NCBI RefSeq assembly: GCF_002262935.1
Contig: NZ_NPIA01000006.1
Location: 165,904 to 229,903, forward strand
DNA length: 64,000 nt
Direction of reading: 5' to 3'
Source: Lottiidibacillus patelloidae
Lineage (GTDB): Bacteria > Bacillota > Bacilli > Bacillales > SA5d-4
Part shown: piece by piece, positions 1-8,827 of the stretch
Position numbering within the stretch: the stretch's first letter is position 1
Layout of the letters: each line of letters opens with the position of its first letter
The notes under the pieces: model-generated
What the model saw: only the letters and a program-made list of their open reading frames with translations
The model's database searches: none
What the model was told of the DNA's origin: nothing
Translations under genes and position numbers: made by a program

Positions 1-1285
1 GGTCAATAATTGCGACAGACCCTAATTGTGATTCTACGTTCCAATAATTACTTCGTTGACCCGTATGTAATGCTACATATAATTTTCCATTTGCAAAATA
101 TAAACTTTCTGGGTTACGTGAGAACCATATATAATCAGATTCTCCTGTTTCAAAGTTCATATACCATAATAAGTTTACATTTTTTGCAGTGTAATAAATG
201 ATAGGTTCTGTCGGATGAATAACGGAATCATTTATTCCATCTTCAATTAAAAAGCTAAGTGTCGTATCAACAAATGCTGTTGAGTTAATAGCAACATCTG
301 AAGAAACTGCACTTTCTCCTCCTAACACATAAATATTTACATAACGATTCTTACTAAAGTGTTCAACTACTTCAGCAATTGGTTTGGTAGGGTGAACTAA
401 TACGATGTTTGCGTTTAACTTCTTTGCTAATGCAGAAGATGCAACAGCATCAGGATAATCTTCTTTCGTTAAACTTACCGATGTTCCCCTAACTAAAATA
501 ATATTTTCCCCATTTGAAGGATCCAAAGATTTTATATTCGTATCGAAGCGATTTTTACCGCCAATTCTTGTTACTTTTAAACCTTTAGCTACAAGGCTAT
601 CATAGACCTCTTTACTAATTACACCTTCTCCTCCATAGATTGTTACTTCCTTTACATAGCTTGGCAGTTCAATTGGAAGGTGTGATTTCTTTGATAAATA
701 AATAGGAATGGCATTTATTGCAGCGTTACTTGATGCTGATAGAGCATCTGCAACAGTATAACCATTAACTATAATTGCTTTATCTTTTTTAGGTGTATTA
801 GGTCCTTCACCTTCATAAAGATTTTTTTCACTTGCTAAATGATTATTAATCTTTGCCGCTGTTTCAAATCGACTACTACCTGCGAAGCGTGTTACTCGAT
901 ACCCTAATTGCTTTAATTCTGCTTCCACTTCATTACTTATAGCCTTTGATCCGCCTAATATGAATACATCATACACTTGCAAAGAATTGAGTTCTGCAAT
1001 GACATAGTCAGAAAGCTTATTCGTTTTTGTTAATAAGATTGGAGCATTATGATAACCGGCGATACTTGCCGCAGCAAGTGCATCTGCTGGATCGTCGGAT
1101 CTCGCTAATATAACAACATTAGGACTTTGTGTAACATGTCTCGAGATTTCGATTGCAGTGGTAATTCTGTTAGAACCAGCGATTCGATAGTAGTCACCTA
1201 CTGCTGTTGAGTCACTCGGAAACGAAAATAAAGAGATAGTGAAAATGAAGATTAATAAAGGTAATAAAATTTTCTTTGCCATCAT
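1..1285 (-). CDS. CWB2-repeat surface protein, partial (C-terminus beyond window start)
   Basis: An open minus-strand frame runs without a stop from an ATG at 1285 off the left edge, giving about 428 visible residues. AGGAAGGA lies 8 bases upstream of that ATG; a second ATG follows immediately. The N-terminus is a signal peptide (MMAKKILLPLLIFIF...). Three cell-wall-binding type 2 repeats (PF04122 family) follow, at roughly residues 33-330, recognisable by IAGSNR, DALAAASIAG, FILGGSKAIS, FAGSSRFET, IYGGEGVIS and IGGKNRFDT. The remaining visible part is rich in Tyr/Trp turns (YYTAKNVNLLWYMNFETGE) and resembles a beta-propeller blade; that is inference. Unlike the other CWB2 proteins here, its wall-binding repeats are N-terminal and the effector part is C-terminal. 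Divergent from the SLH subtilase at 1519. Confidence 0.85.
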   Translation of the reverse strand, partial: MMAKKILLPLLIFIFTISLFSFPSDSTAVGDYYRIAGSNRITTAIEISRHVTQSPNVVILARSDDPADALAAASIAGYHNAPILLTKTNKLSDYVIAELNSLQVYDVFILGGSKAISNEVEAELKQLGYRVTRFAGSSRFETAAKINNHLASEKNLYEGEGPNTPKKDKAIIVNGYTVADALSASSNAAINAIPIYLSKKSHLPIELPSYVKEVTIYGGEGVISKEVYDSLVAKGLKVTRIGGKNRFDTNIKSLDPSNGENIILVRGTSVSLTKEDYPDAVASSALAKKLNANIVLVHPTKPIAEVVEHFSKNRYVNIYVLGGESAVSSDVAINSTAFVDTTLSFLIEDGINDSVIHPTEPIIYYTAKNVNLLWYMNFETGESDYIWFSRNPESLYFANGKLYVALHTGQRSNYWNVESQLGSVAIID

Positions 1286-1518
1286 TTTTGTTCCTTCCTG
1301 CTATATGTATTTTAATTAGATTATTAGAATACAAGATTTATCCAATATTTACAAACATTATTAAAAGGGATGTAAATTCGTGTAATTCTTTATGACTATT
1401 ACAGTTACTACTATTTACCCTAAAATATATGACTTTTGCGTAATAGAGGTTAATAACCATTAATGTCATACTTTAAGTTGTTAGAATTTTAAAAATTCTG
1501 TTAAAGAGGTGTGTAAAA

Positions 1519-3945
1519 GTGAATAAAAAATCATTATCTGCAATTATTGCTTCTTTTGTTTTACTACTAGGGTTGTTTTTGCCAGCAAGTGCAAATGCAA
1601 CAATTGTAAGTTCAAATAATATTTCAACAAAATCGGTAACAATCGATAGTCACCTAATAGAAGAAATGAAATCTAATTCTGGTTTACTAAACGTCATTGT
1701 TACTTTTAATGGTGAAAGTGCACCAACAAATGAAAATGTAAACTTATTAAAGGCATTAGGCATTAATACTGGTATTACGATGCAGTCATTGCCGATTGCC
1801 GGTGTTCTTGCTACGAATGAACAAATCAATGCATTAGCAGTAAGTGAACAAGTTCGTTCCATTTACTTAAATCGTGAAGTCCAGTTTTACAATGCTGATG
1901 CGACAGAGTTAACAGGAGTTAATAAAGTTCGTGTTGATGATGACATGCGTAAAGCTAATGGTGGCTTACCTGTTTCTGGTAAAGGTGTTGGAGTCATTAT
2001 TAATGACAGTGGTGTTGACGGCACACATCCAGATTTAAAATTAGGAAAGAACTTAGTACAAAATGTATTAGGCACAACAAATATGACAATGTTTGACGGA
2101 TTAGCACCAGTCGTTTATTTAGAAGATGTGGCAAACACTGATACAAACTCAGGACACGGTACACACGTTGCCGGTACTGTTGGTGGAACTGGCCAAATGT
2201 CTAGTGGTTTACATGCCGGAGTTGCTCCAGGAGCAGACTTAATTGGATACGGATCTGGTGGAGTAGTATTCATTTTAGATATGATCGGTGGGTTTGATTA
2301 CGCTATTACTAATCAATTTAAGCATAACATTCGTGTTATAACTAATTCATGGGGAACAAATGATGATTTCTTCCCAGATGATCCTGTAAACGTAGCAAGT
2401 AAAAGATGTTATGATCGCGGCATTGTCGTTTTATTCGCAGCGGGAAATTCAGGTCCAGAAGAAGATACGCATAATCCATATGCTAAAGCGCCTTGGGTCA
2501 TTTCAGTTGCAGCAGGAAAAAAAGATGGAACATTAGTAAACTTTTCATCTCGTGGTACTAGAGGAGTGGGGGAAACATTTGAGGTAGATGGTGAAACATG
2601 GACGTGGAAAGATGAACCTACGATAACAGCACCTGGAGTTGATATCGTTTCAACTCGCGTAATTGCGCCACTAGGTGCATTATCAGCTACAAAAGATATA
2701 AACTTAGATCCTGCACATGTACCTTTTTACGCACATATGAGTGGAACTTCTATGGCAACTCCACACGCTGCAGGTATTGTAACGTTATTATTGGAAGCAA
2801 ATCCATTACTTTCACCAATGGATGTCAAAGAAATATTACAAAAAACAGCTACAAATATGCCAGGCCGAGATGCTTATGAAGTTGGTGCAGGTTATGTAAA
2901 TGCATATGCAGCAGTTGATTTAGCCTTAAATGAAGATAAAAAGTATGGCAATACATTAACAATTGGGAAAAAATTTAACGCATATACTTCAATGAATGTA
3001 TTGCGAGATCAATTCGAGATAGATTATAGTTTGACTGGAAATGATTCTGAGAAATTTAATGTAATGGAAGGACAATCACAATTAGTAGTTAAAGTTTACG
3101 CTGATGGGGATCACCCGACCGAAGAAGGTGGTAATCCAGTTGGGTTTACGATTACAGATCCAAATGGTGTAGCTTATGGATCGGGGATTAACCTTCTTTA
3201 TAGCATTGATCTCGTTGATACAATAACAGTCGATAATCCAGTTGCAGGTGAATGGACAGTAACAATTGAACCGTATGCAGGAATAGCACTGCCTGAAAAA
3301 ATTGTTGGAACAATTACACAAAAAACTGCGTCTATAATGACAGGACTTACAGATATTGCGGGACATCCTGCTGAAGGAGCAATTGTAGTTGGAATAAATG
3401 AACGATTGTTTGATGCTATGAATAATGGTGAATTCAAACCTAATGAAAAGTTAACTCGATTGGATTTAGCAACATACTTAACTATGGGAGCTGGAATCCG
3501 TCAAGTAGATCAGTTAGCAAACGATGCAGCAGTAAATGCGGTTATAGCACAAGGAGCTTCGTTGAAAGGTGCGCATAAAGATCGTGGCGTTATGCTTCTC
3601 GATGAAAATGGTCGCTTTAATGAAAAAGCAAATGTCACACGTGCTGAATTAGCATATTCGCTAGTACAAAGTTTAGGCTTGCAAAATGAAGCGGAAAACT
3701 TCTCGGGAACAGTTACCGTTTCTTATAAGGGAGAGGCACTAGTTATCGAAGACGAAATACCAGCACACTTGAAGGGGTATGTTCAATTAGCACTAAACTT
3801 AGGGATAATGAATGCATACTTCACTACTTCGCAAGGACCATATGACTTAGAACCTACATTACATGCGACGTATGCAGCAGATGAAAGTGTAACGAGAGCT
3901 CAGTTCGCGGTAGCGATGACACGATTTTTCAATAATTATAAATAA
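1519..3945 (+). CDS. SLH-anchored subtilisin-like serine protease (S8), copy 1
   Basis: Secreted serine endopeptidase, 808 residues. The GTG start at 1519 sits about 9 bases after AGAGGTG. Signal peptide 1-28; I9-like propeptide about 40-125; S8 catalytic domain about 155-470. The catalytic residues are visible: Asp163 (INDSGVDGTHPDL), His213 (SGHGTHVAG), oxyanion Asn310 (FAAGN) and Ser411 (GTSMATPH). A beta-rich segment (500-620) follows, then S-layer-homology-like repeats to the C-terminus (including FKPNEKLTRLDLATYL and ESVTRAQFAVAMTRF), which in this family bind pyruvylated wall polymer. It is a tandem paralogue of the next gene and has its own terminator, so the two are probably transcribed separately. 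The substrate cannot be told from the sequence. Confidence 0.93.
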   Translation: MNKKSLSAIIASFVLLLGLFLPASANATIVSSNNISTKSVTIDSHLIEEMKSNSGLLNVIVTFNGESAPTNENVNLLKALGINTGITMQSLPIAGVLATNEQINALAVSEQVRSIYLNREVQFYNADATELTGVNKVRVDDDMRKANGGLPVSGKGVGVIINDSGVDGTHPDLKLGKNLVQNVLGTTNMTMFDGLAPVVYLEDVANTDTNSGHGTHVAGTVGGTGQMSSGLHAGVAPGADLIGYGSGGVVFILDMIGGFDYAITNQFKHNIRVITNSWGTNDDFFPDDPVNVASKRCYDRGIVVLFAAGNSGPEEDTHNPYAKAPWVISVAAGKKDGTLVNFSSRGTRGVGETFEVDGETWTWKDEPTITAPGVDIVSTRVIAPLGALSATKDINLDPAHVPFYAHMSGTSMATPHAAGIVTLLLEANPLLSPMDVKEILQKTATNMPGRDAYEVGAGYVNAYAAVDLALNEDKKYGNTLTIGKKFNAYTSMNVLRDQFEIDYSLTGNDSEKFNVMEGQSQLVVKVYADGDHPTEEGGNPVGFTITDPNGVAYGSGINLLYSIDLVDTITVDNPVAGEWTVTIEPYAGIALPEKIVGTITQKTASIMTGLTDIAGHPAEGAIVVGINERLFDAMNNGEFKPNEKLTRLDLATYLTMGAGIRQVDQLANDAAVNAVIAQGASLKGAHKDRGVMLLDENGRFNEKANVTRAELAYSLVQSLGLQNEAENFSGTVTVSYKGEALVIEDEIPAHLKGYVQLALNLGIMNAYFTTSQGPYDLEPTLHATYAADESVTRAQFAVAMTRFFNNYK

Positions 3946-3961
3946 ATCTTGAAACAGAGAA

Positions 3962-3990
3962 AGCCTTACTCGATAAGAGTAAGGCTTTTA
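3962..3990 (+). terminator. Intrinsic terminator after SLH subtilase copy 1
   Basis: Perfect 10-bp stem AGCCTTACTC / GAGTAAGGCT with a 5-base loop (GATAA), followed by a short T run (TTTTA). Confidence 0.85.
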
Positions 3991-4142
3991 TCATCCGCAT
4001 ATTACTTTGTTACTAGATTGACCTACTACCTTTTTAACCAAAAAAATACGTCATTTGTGCAATAGAGTTATCCCGAGATAGGTGCAATAATTGTAATAAC
4101 AAGAATAATCTAAAAATTTAAAATTTGAAGGGGAGATACCGA

Positions 4143-6560
4143 ATGAGAGTAGCTAAACAATTATTTTCAATAGTTACAGCATTAGTTTTAATTGTTGGTT
4201 TGTTTTTACCAGCAACAACAAATGCATCAATTATTACGAATAACAATGTAACAATGGATCCATTATTATTAGAGGAAATGGAGCAAAACAGTGGTCTTAT
4301 TAATGTCATTGTTTCTTTCCATGGAGATAGTGCTCCAACAGCAACTCAATTAGATTTATTAACAAATTTAGGAATCAATACAGGAGTGACAATGCAATCG
4401 TTACCGATTGCTGGGGTGCTTGCTACTGCAGATCAAATTTTAGCTCTTTCTGAAAAGGCTGAAGTAAGATCATTATTTTTAAATAGTGAAGTAAAGTATT
4501 ATAATGCAGACGCAAATGAATTAACTGGTGTGAACAAAGTTCGCACAGATAATGATATGCGTGTCGCTAATGGTGGCTTACCTGTTTCTGGTAAAGGTAT
4601 CGGTGTTGTAGTAAATGATAGTGGTGTAGATGGGACACACCCAGATTTAAAATTAGGTGAAAATTTAGTAGAAAACGTAGCAGGTACAACAAATCTTAAC
4701 TCTGTAAGTGGCTTATTACCCGTTACTTATACAGAAGGTATTCCAAATACAGATAACAACTCTGGACACGGAACACACGTAGCAGGAACAGTTGGTGGAA
4801 CTGGAGCAGCTTCCGGTGGAAAATATGAAGGTGCAGCACCGGGGGCTGACTTAATCGGATACGGTTCTGGAGCAGTATTATTAATTTTAGATACAATTGG
4901 TGGATTCGACTATGCGCTTACTAACCAGTTCAAGCACGACATTCGCATTATTACAAACTCTTGGGGATCTTCAGGTGGATTTAACAAAGATCACCCAGTA
5001 AATATCGCAAGTAAAAAATGTTATGACCGTGGAATTGTCGTTTTATTTGCTGCAGGTAACGAAGGTCCTGGAGAAGATACACATAACCCATATGCAAAAG
5101 CTCCTTGGGTAATTTCAGTAGCTGCAGGTACGAAAGATGCAACATTAGCAGACTTTTCATCTCGTGGAACAAAAGGTGTAGGTGGAACATTCACTACAGC
5201 AGATGGTGAAACGTGGACGTGGAAAGATGAGCCAACGATTACAGCACCAGGAGTTGACATAATTTCAGCACGTGCAATTGCACCACTTGGAGCATTAGCA
5301 GTAGAAGAAGATGTTAACGGAATTGATCCAGCACACATTCCTTACTACTCATTTATGAGTGGAACGTCAATGGCTACACCACATGCTGCAGGAGTTGTAG
5401 CATTAATGTTAGAAGCAAATCCATTATTATCACCACAAGAAGTAAAAGATATCCTTGAAATGACAGCAACGAACATGCCAGGACATGAGTCTTGGGAAGT
5501 TGGGGCAGGTTACTTAAACGCTTATGCAGCGGTAGATAAAGCAATGAATACAGACCATGTATATGGTACAACATTAAATGCTACAAAATCGTTTAATGCA
5601 AATGCTGAAGTAACAGCGGAAAGAGAAGATATTGTCATCGACTATAGTCCATTATCGAGTGATAATAGTATCCCAGTAAAAGTTGAAGCAGGACTTGCAG
5701 AGTTATCAGCTAAAATTAGTGCGTATGGTATAACGGATATTGAAGAAGGTAATACAGTAAGAATTATCTTAACTAGTCCTGATGGAACAGAATATCGAGC
5801 GGGAATTCCAGTATTATTCAGTATTACAATGGACCGAACTGTAACAGTTAACAATCCAATGCCTGGAGATTGGACGTTAGAGGTTGATGGTTTATACGGT
5901 GTTGGACTTCCTGAAGAAATTCACGGTACTATCACAAGAAAAGTGATAAACGGTTTTACTGGCATTAATGATGTTGAAGGCCATGCAGCTGAAAGTGCAA
6001 TTAAATTAGGTGTAAGTGAACATTTATTTGACTCAGATAAGCGCAATAATTTCCGCCCGGATCATAATTTGAAACGTAAAGATTTAGCAGAATATTTAGT
6101 GATGGGTGCGGGAATTAGACAGGTGGCACAAACATCAAGTAAAGCAGCAATTGATGCAGTACTTGCTCAAGGTGCTGCAATGAAAGGTGCGCAACATCAC
6201 CAAGGGGTTATGCAATTAGAGGCAGATGGCTCATTTAATGAAAAGGGCGATGTCACTCGTGCAGAACTGGCATACTCTTTAATCCAAAGTTTAGGTTTAC
6301 AAGATGTTGCACAAAGCCATTCAGGTGATGTAACAGTTGATTATAAAGGGGAAAGTATTATTGTAGAAGATGATTTCCCAGCTGACCTTAAAGGATATGT
6401 ACAACTAGCAATCGATTTAGGAATTATGAATGTATACTACAGCACAACACAAGGACCGTATGACTTAGAACCTACGATCCATGCAAACTTTAAAGCAAGT
6501 GATAAAGTAACTCGTGGTGAATTTGCAGTTGCAATGACTCGTTTCTTTAATAACTATTAA
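4143..6560 (+). CDS. SLH-anchored subtilisin-like serine protease (S8), copy 2
   Basis: 805 residues from the ATG at 4143, chosen because AAGGGGAG lies 7 bases upstream. An in-frame TTG at 4125 would start ahead of that site. Layout is as in the preceding gene: signal peptide 1-29, propeptide, then S8 domain with Asp159 (VVNDSGVDG), His209 (SGHGTHVAG), Asn306 (FAAGN) and Ser409 (GTSMATPH), a beta-rich linker, and C-terminal SLH-like repeats (SDKVTRGEFAVAMTRFF). The two proteins align almost without gaps over the protease and anchor, which marks a tandem duplication. The upstream regions also share a TTTG(C/T)G-like then AATAGAG(g)TTA segment, so the duplication probably included regulatory DNA. 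Both keep a single conserved Cys in K(R/K)CYDRG. Confidence 0.93.
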   Translation: MRVAKQLFSIVTALVLIVGLFLPATTNASIITNNNVTMDPLLLEEMEQNSGLINVIVSFHGDSAPTATQLDLLTNLGINTGVTMQSLPIAGVLATADQILALSEKAEVRSLFLNSEVKYYNADANELTGVNKVRTDNDMRVANGGLPVSGKGIGVVVNDSGVDGTHPDLKLGENLVENVAGTTNLNSVSGLLPVTYTEGIPNTDNNSGHGTHVAGTVGGTGAASGGKYEGAAPGADLIGYGSGAVLLILDTIGGFDYALTNQFKHDIRIITNSWGSSGGFNKDHPVNIASKKCYDRGIVVLFAAGNEGPGEDTHNPYAKAPWVISVAAGTKDATLADFSSRGTKGVGGTFTTADGETWTWKDEPTITAPGVDIISARAIAPLGALAVEEDVNGIDPAHIPYYSFMSGTSMATPHAAGVVALMLEANPLLSPQEVKDILEMTATNMPGHESWEVGAGYLNAYAAVDKAMNTDHVYGTTLNATKSFNANAEVTAEREDIVIDYSPLSSDNSIPVKVEAGLAELSAKISAYGITDIEEGNTVRIILTSPDGTEYRAGIPVLFSITMDRTVTVNNPMPGDWTLEVDGLYGVGLPEEIHGTITRKVINGFTGINDVEGHAAESAIKLGVSEHLFDSDKRNNFRPDHNLKRKDLAEYLVMGAGIRQVAQTSSKAAIDAVLAQGAAMKGAQHHQGVMQLEADGSFNEKGDVTRAELAYSLIQSLGLQDVAQSHSGDVTVDYKGESIIVEDDFPADLKGYVQLAIDLGIMNVYYSTTQGPYDLEPTIHANFKASDKVTRGEFAVAMTRFFNNY

Positions 6561-6570
6561 GTAAGAAAAA

Positions 6571-6615
6571 AATTAAAGCCATCTCAAATTAAATTGAGGT
6601 GGCTTTAATTTTTTT
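6571..6615. terminator. Bidirectional terminator between convergent genes
   Basis: 17-bp stem (6571-6587 with 6594-6610, one G-T pair, loop ATTAAA) with an A run before it and a T run after it. It can serve both the SLH subtilase on the plus strand and the DUF4870 gene on the minus strand. Confidence 0.88.
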
Positions 6616-6620
6616 ATAGG

Positions 6621-6986
6621 TTATTTCAAAAATCTGATCGTTAATGGATAGTGGTAATGTTCACCATTATGCGCCTTAATTGAAGCGATAACAGTATAAA
6701 TGATATGGAATAAGAAAATAATTGCTAGCAGTACAAATCCAATTAAAATTAGACAAAGAACTCCAGCGATAGCATAGTAAATTAAAATACTAATTTGGAA
6801 GTTTAGTGATTCTTTTCCTTGCGTGTTAACAAAGCTATACTCATCTCGCTTTATTAAATATACTACTAATGGTCCAAGAATGAAGCCAAATGGAATTCCT
6901 AATAAGCCGACAAGCGCTGATAAATGGCTTAGCATGCCCCACATTTTTTCATCGTTAGACATGACTACTTCTTTTTCAGTATTCAA
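6621..6986 (-). CDS. DUF4870-family membrane protein
   Basis: 121 residues. The TTG start at 6986 is preferred because AGGGGG lies 8 bases upstream; the in-frame ATG at residue 9 has no good site. The pattern EKMWGMLSHLSALVGLL, then GFILGPLVVYLIKRDEYSFV and ESLNFQISILIYY, is typical of DUF4870 (Tic20-like) small membrane proteins with three or four transmembrane helices. Function is unknown. It is convergent with the subtilase and stands alone. Confidence 0.8.
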   Translation of the reverse strand: MNTEKEVVMSNDEKMWGMLSHLSALVGLLGIPFGFILGPLVVYLIKRDEYSFVNTQGKESLNFQISILIYYAIAGVLCLILIGFVLLAIIFLFHIIYTVIASIKAHNGEHYHYPLTIRFLK

Positions 6987-7086
6987 CTTTAATTCCCCCT
7001 ATATCCCCTTAATTTGGTACCTACCTATATTATATAGAAATATTTTAAATAATGTTAAAAAAACAATAAAAAGAAGCTGCTAAGTC

Positions 7087-7677
7087 TTAGAACTTTTTAG
7101 CGGCTTCCTTCATTATAGATGTCCGAATTGACGACTTTTTATTTTCATATGTAGATTTATAGTTATTGGCAATTTCGGTGTCATAACCGTAAGTGTTTAA
7201 TTCATCTACAAATGAATCATAAATAGAGTAAAATGCTTCATCAGTAGCTTCTTCTAAATTTTTAGCTGCCCGATTATATTTCGTAAAGAAGTATAGATAA
7301 GAAATATCTTCTCCCCTCTCTTTTTTTTGCATATACTCTTTGTAAGCAGCTTGCATTAATTCAGTTACTTTGTTGTTTACTTGGGAATAAAGTTCTTCAA
7401 AAGCGGCACTGTAGCGCTTTTTAATTTCAGATTCAGAAGGGCTATACTTTACATCACTGTCTGGCTTTAAACTATTTTGTTTGGGATTCGTATGTGACTC
7501 ATTGTGTGGACCAGTTGGTTCATTTATCAAGGTAATGTCGTAATCGTTTGAGATAATGTCTTCTTGCCTATCAATTGCTGGCCATAGGAGATGCTGAAAA
7601 TCTTCATAAACGATGATAGCTCCATAGCATAAAACAGTAAGAAAAGTAAGTTTAATCAGTTTGCCAATTAAGCGCAT
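7087..7677 (-). CDS. Hypothetical exported or membrane-anchored protein
   Basis: 196 residues, ATG start with AAAGGAC about 10 bases upstream. One hydrophobic N-terminal segment (about residues 8-26) is followed by a low-complexity Asn/Ser/Pro linker and a Lys/Glu-rich, probably helical domain (residues 80-196; KKRYSAAFEELYSQV). This suggests a signal anchor with an extracellular coiled domain. I do not recognise the family. It lies upstream of, and in the same direction as, the DUF4870 gene, with about 100 bases between them. Confidence 0.65.
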   Translation of the reverse strand: MRLIGKLIKLTFLTVLCYGAIIVYEDFQHLLWPAIDRQEDIISNDYDITLINEPTGPHNESHTNPKQNSLKPDSDVKYSPSESEIKKRYSAAFEELYSQVNNKVTELMQAAYKEYMQKKERGEDISYLYFFTKYNRAAKNLEEATDEAFYSIYDSFVDELNTYGYDTEIANNYKSTYENKKSSIRTSIMKEAAKKF

Positions 7678-7862
7678 GGGAACCAGTCCTTTTGTTTGTG
7701 TTTACGCTATTAGTTTTGACAAATAATGTGACTGACAAACTTATAAAAGACAATTCATGCAAAAAATATTATAATGTAGACAATGAATTTTCTAAATATA
7801 TAAACATTTATTATAGTAGTCATGTATAATGAAAGTAGTTAAGAGGAAAGGGGATATTTTCC

Positions 7863-8123
7863 ATGTTATTTGTATTTATTATGTGGCTTATATTAGTAGC
7901 TCTTTTATTGTACAAACAACGGCAAGATACCCCATCGATATTCCTCAATTGTCTTGTCGTATTTATAGGATATTTACTTATATTTGAAGGGATTGCACAA
8001 ATAGAAAAACACCCATTTACCTTTATTAGAGTACTGTTAATTTTAAGTGTAATAACAATTATATATTTTATTGGTAGACGGTTCCTTGGTTCACAACAGT
8101 CTACAAATAAAGTAAATATGTAA
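7863..8123 (+). CDS. Small membrane protein, 86 aa
   Basis: ATG start at 7863, with AAAGGGG about 10 bases upstream. Three hydrophobic segments (about residues 2-17, 27-44 and 57-70) separated by short charged loops, ending in a polar tail. A good ribosome site and its own terminator support it as a real gene. The family is not recognised. Confidence 0.65.
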   Translation: MLFVFIMWLILVALLLYKQRQDTPSIFLNCLVVFIGYLLIFEGIAQIEKHPFTFIRVLLILSVITIIYFIGRRFLGSQQSTNKVNM

Positions 8124-8154
8124 ACCATACTGTAATCTAAGTATGGTTTTTTCT
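8122..8154 (+). terminator. Intrinsic terminator after small membrane protein
   Basis: 10-bp stem AAACCATACT / AGTATGGTTT (8122-8131 with 8140-8149), loop of 8, then a T-rich tail. It overlaps the stop codon of the gene. Confidence 0.8.
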
Positions 8155-8249
8155 TTTGTCGTTGGGAGTGCTTTTTGAATTAGCAGGAATGGAAGTGACG
8201 TGTTAAAATAGCACTTGGTAAAGGAAATTATTGTTAAAGGAGTTACTGC

Positions 8250-8729
8250 ATGAATCATACATACGTTAAACGAATAAAGTTATGGTCTCCGGTAGTTATT
8301 ATTGCTAGTGTGATCTTTTTCTTTTCATCACAACCTTATGAAAAACAAGATTTAAAACCTGGAATATTGAGTAAGGTTGACTTATCTTTAGTTGAAAAAA
8401 CAGCAGATAGTGTTTCTTTTGAATATGCCACTAGTGAAATAAGTATCTCTAGATTAGGTGTCCAACAATTTGTAGAGTTTTTTATTAGAAAAGGAGCTCA
8501 TTTTTTCATTTTTGCCTTACTAGGCTTATTTTTTTATCGTGCTTTACTACATGAAGGTGTAAATGTAAGAAAAGCCATTATTTACTCATTACTATTCCTT
8601 GCTTTTTATGCGACATCAGATGAAATTCACCAACACTTTACAGGAAATCGAACGCCGCTTGTACAAGATGTCATTTTGGATTTTGTAGGTGGAGCATTCG
8701 GTGTGTTTATTCGTTCTTTAAAAAAATAG
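8250..8729 (+). CDS. VanZ-like family membrane protein
   Basis: 159 residues, ATG at 8250 with AAAGGAG about 8 bases upstream. The VanZ-family core is visible: RKGAHFFIFALLG near residue 80, then ATSDEIHQHFTGNRTP and QDVILDFVGG near the end, with four predicted transmembrane segments. VanZ-like proteins confer low-level glycopeptide tolerance in some hosts, but most chromosomal members have no defined role. Transcribed alone, between wall-associated genes. Confidence 0.85.
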   Translation: MNHTYVKRIKLWSPVVIIASVIFFFSSQPYEKQDLKPGILSKVDLSLVEKTADSVSFEYATSEISISRLGVQQFVEFFIRKGAHFFIFALLGLFFYRALLHEGVNVRKAIIYSLLFLAFYATSDEIHQHFTGNRTPLVQDVILDFVGGAFGVFIRSLKK

Positions 8730-8731
8730 TT

Positions 8732-8769
8732 AAATCTCCTCTTCTATATTATGGAAGGGGATTTTTTTA
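8732..8769 (+). terminator. Probable intrinsic terminator after VanZ-like gene
   Basis: Imperfect hairpin AAATCTCCTCTTC ... GGAAGGGGATTT followed by seven T. Confidence 0.7.
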
Positions 8770-8827
8770 TAATATATTTTCCTTAAATGGTAAATATAAA
8801 AAGAAGTCTGAAATAGGAGCGGTTAAA

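Noticed and set aside
10..201. Plus-strand frame at the window start
   Set aside because: It is the antisense shadow of the partial CWB2 protein read on the minus strand.
7820..8128. Minus-strand frame opposite the 86-residue membrane protein
   Set aside because: It lacks a ribosome site, while the plus-strand frame has one and is followed by a terminator.
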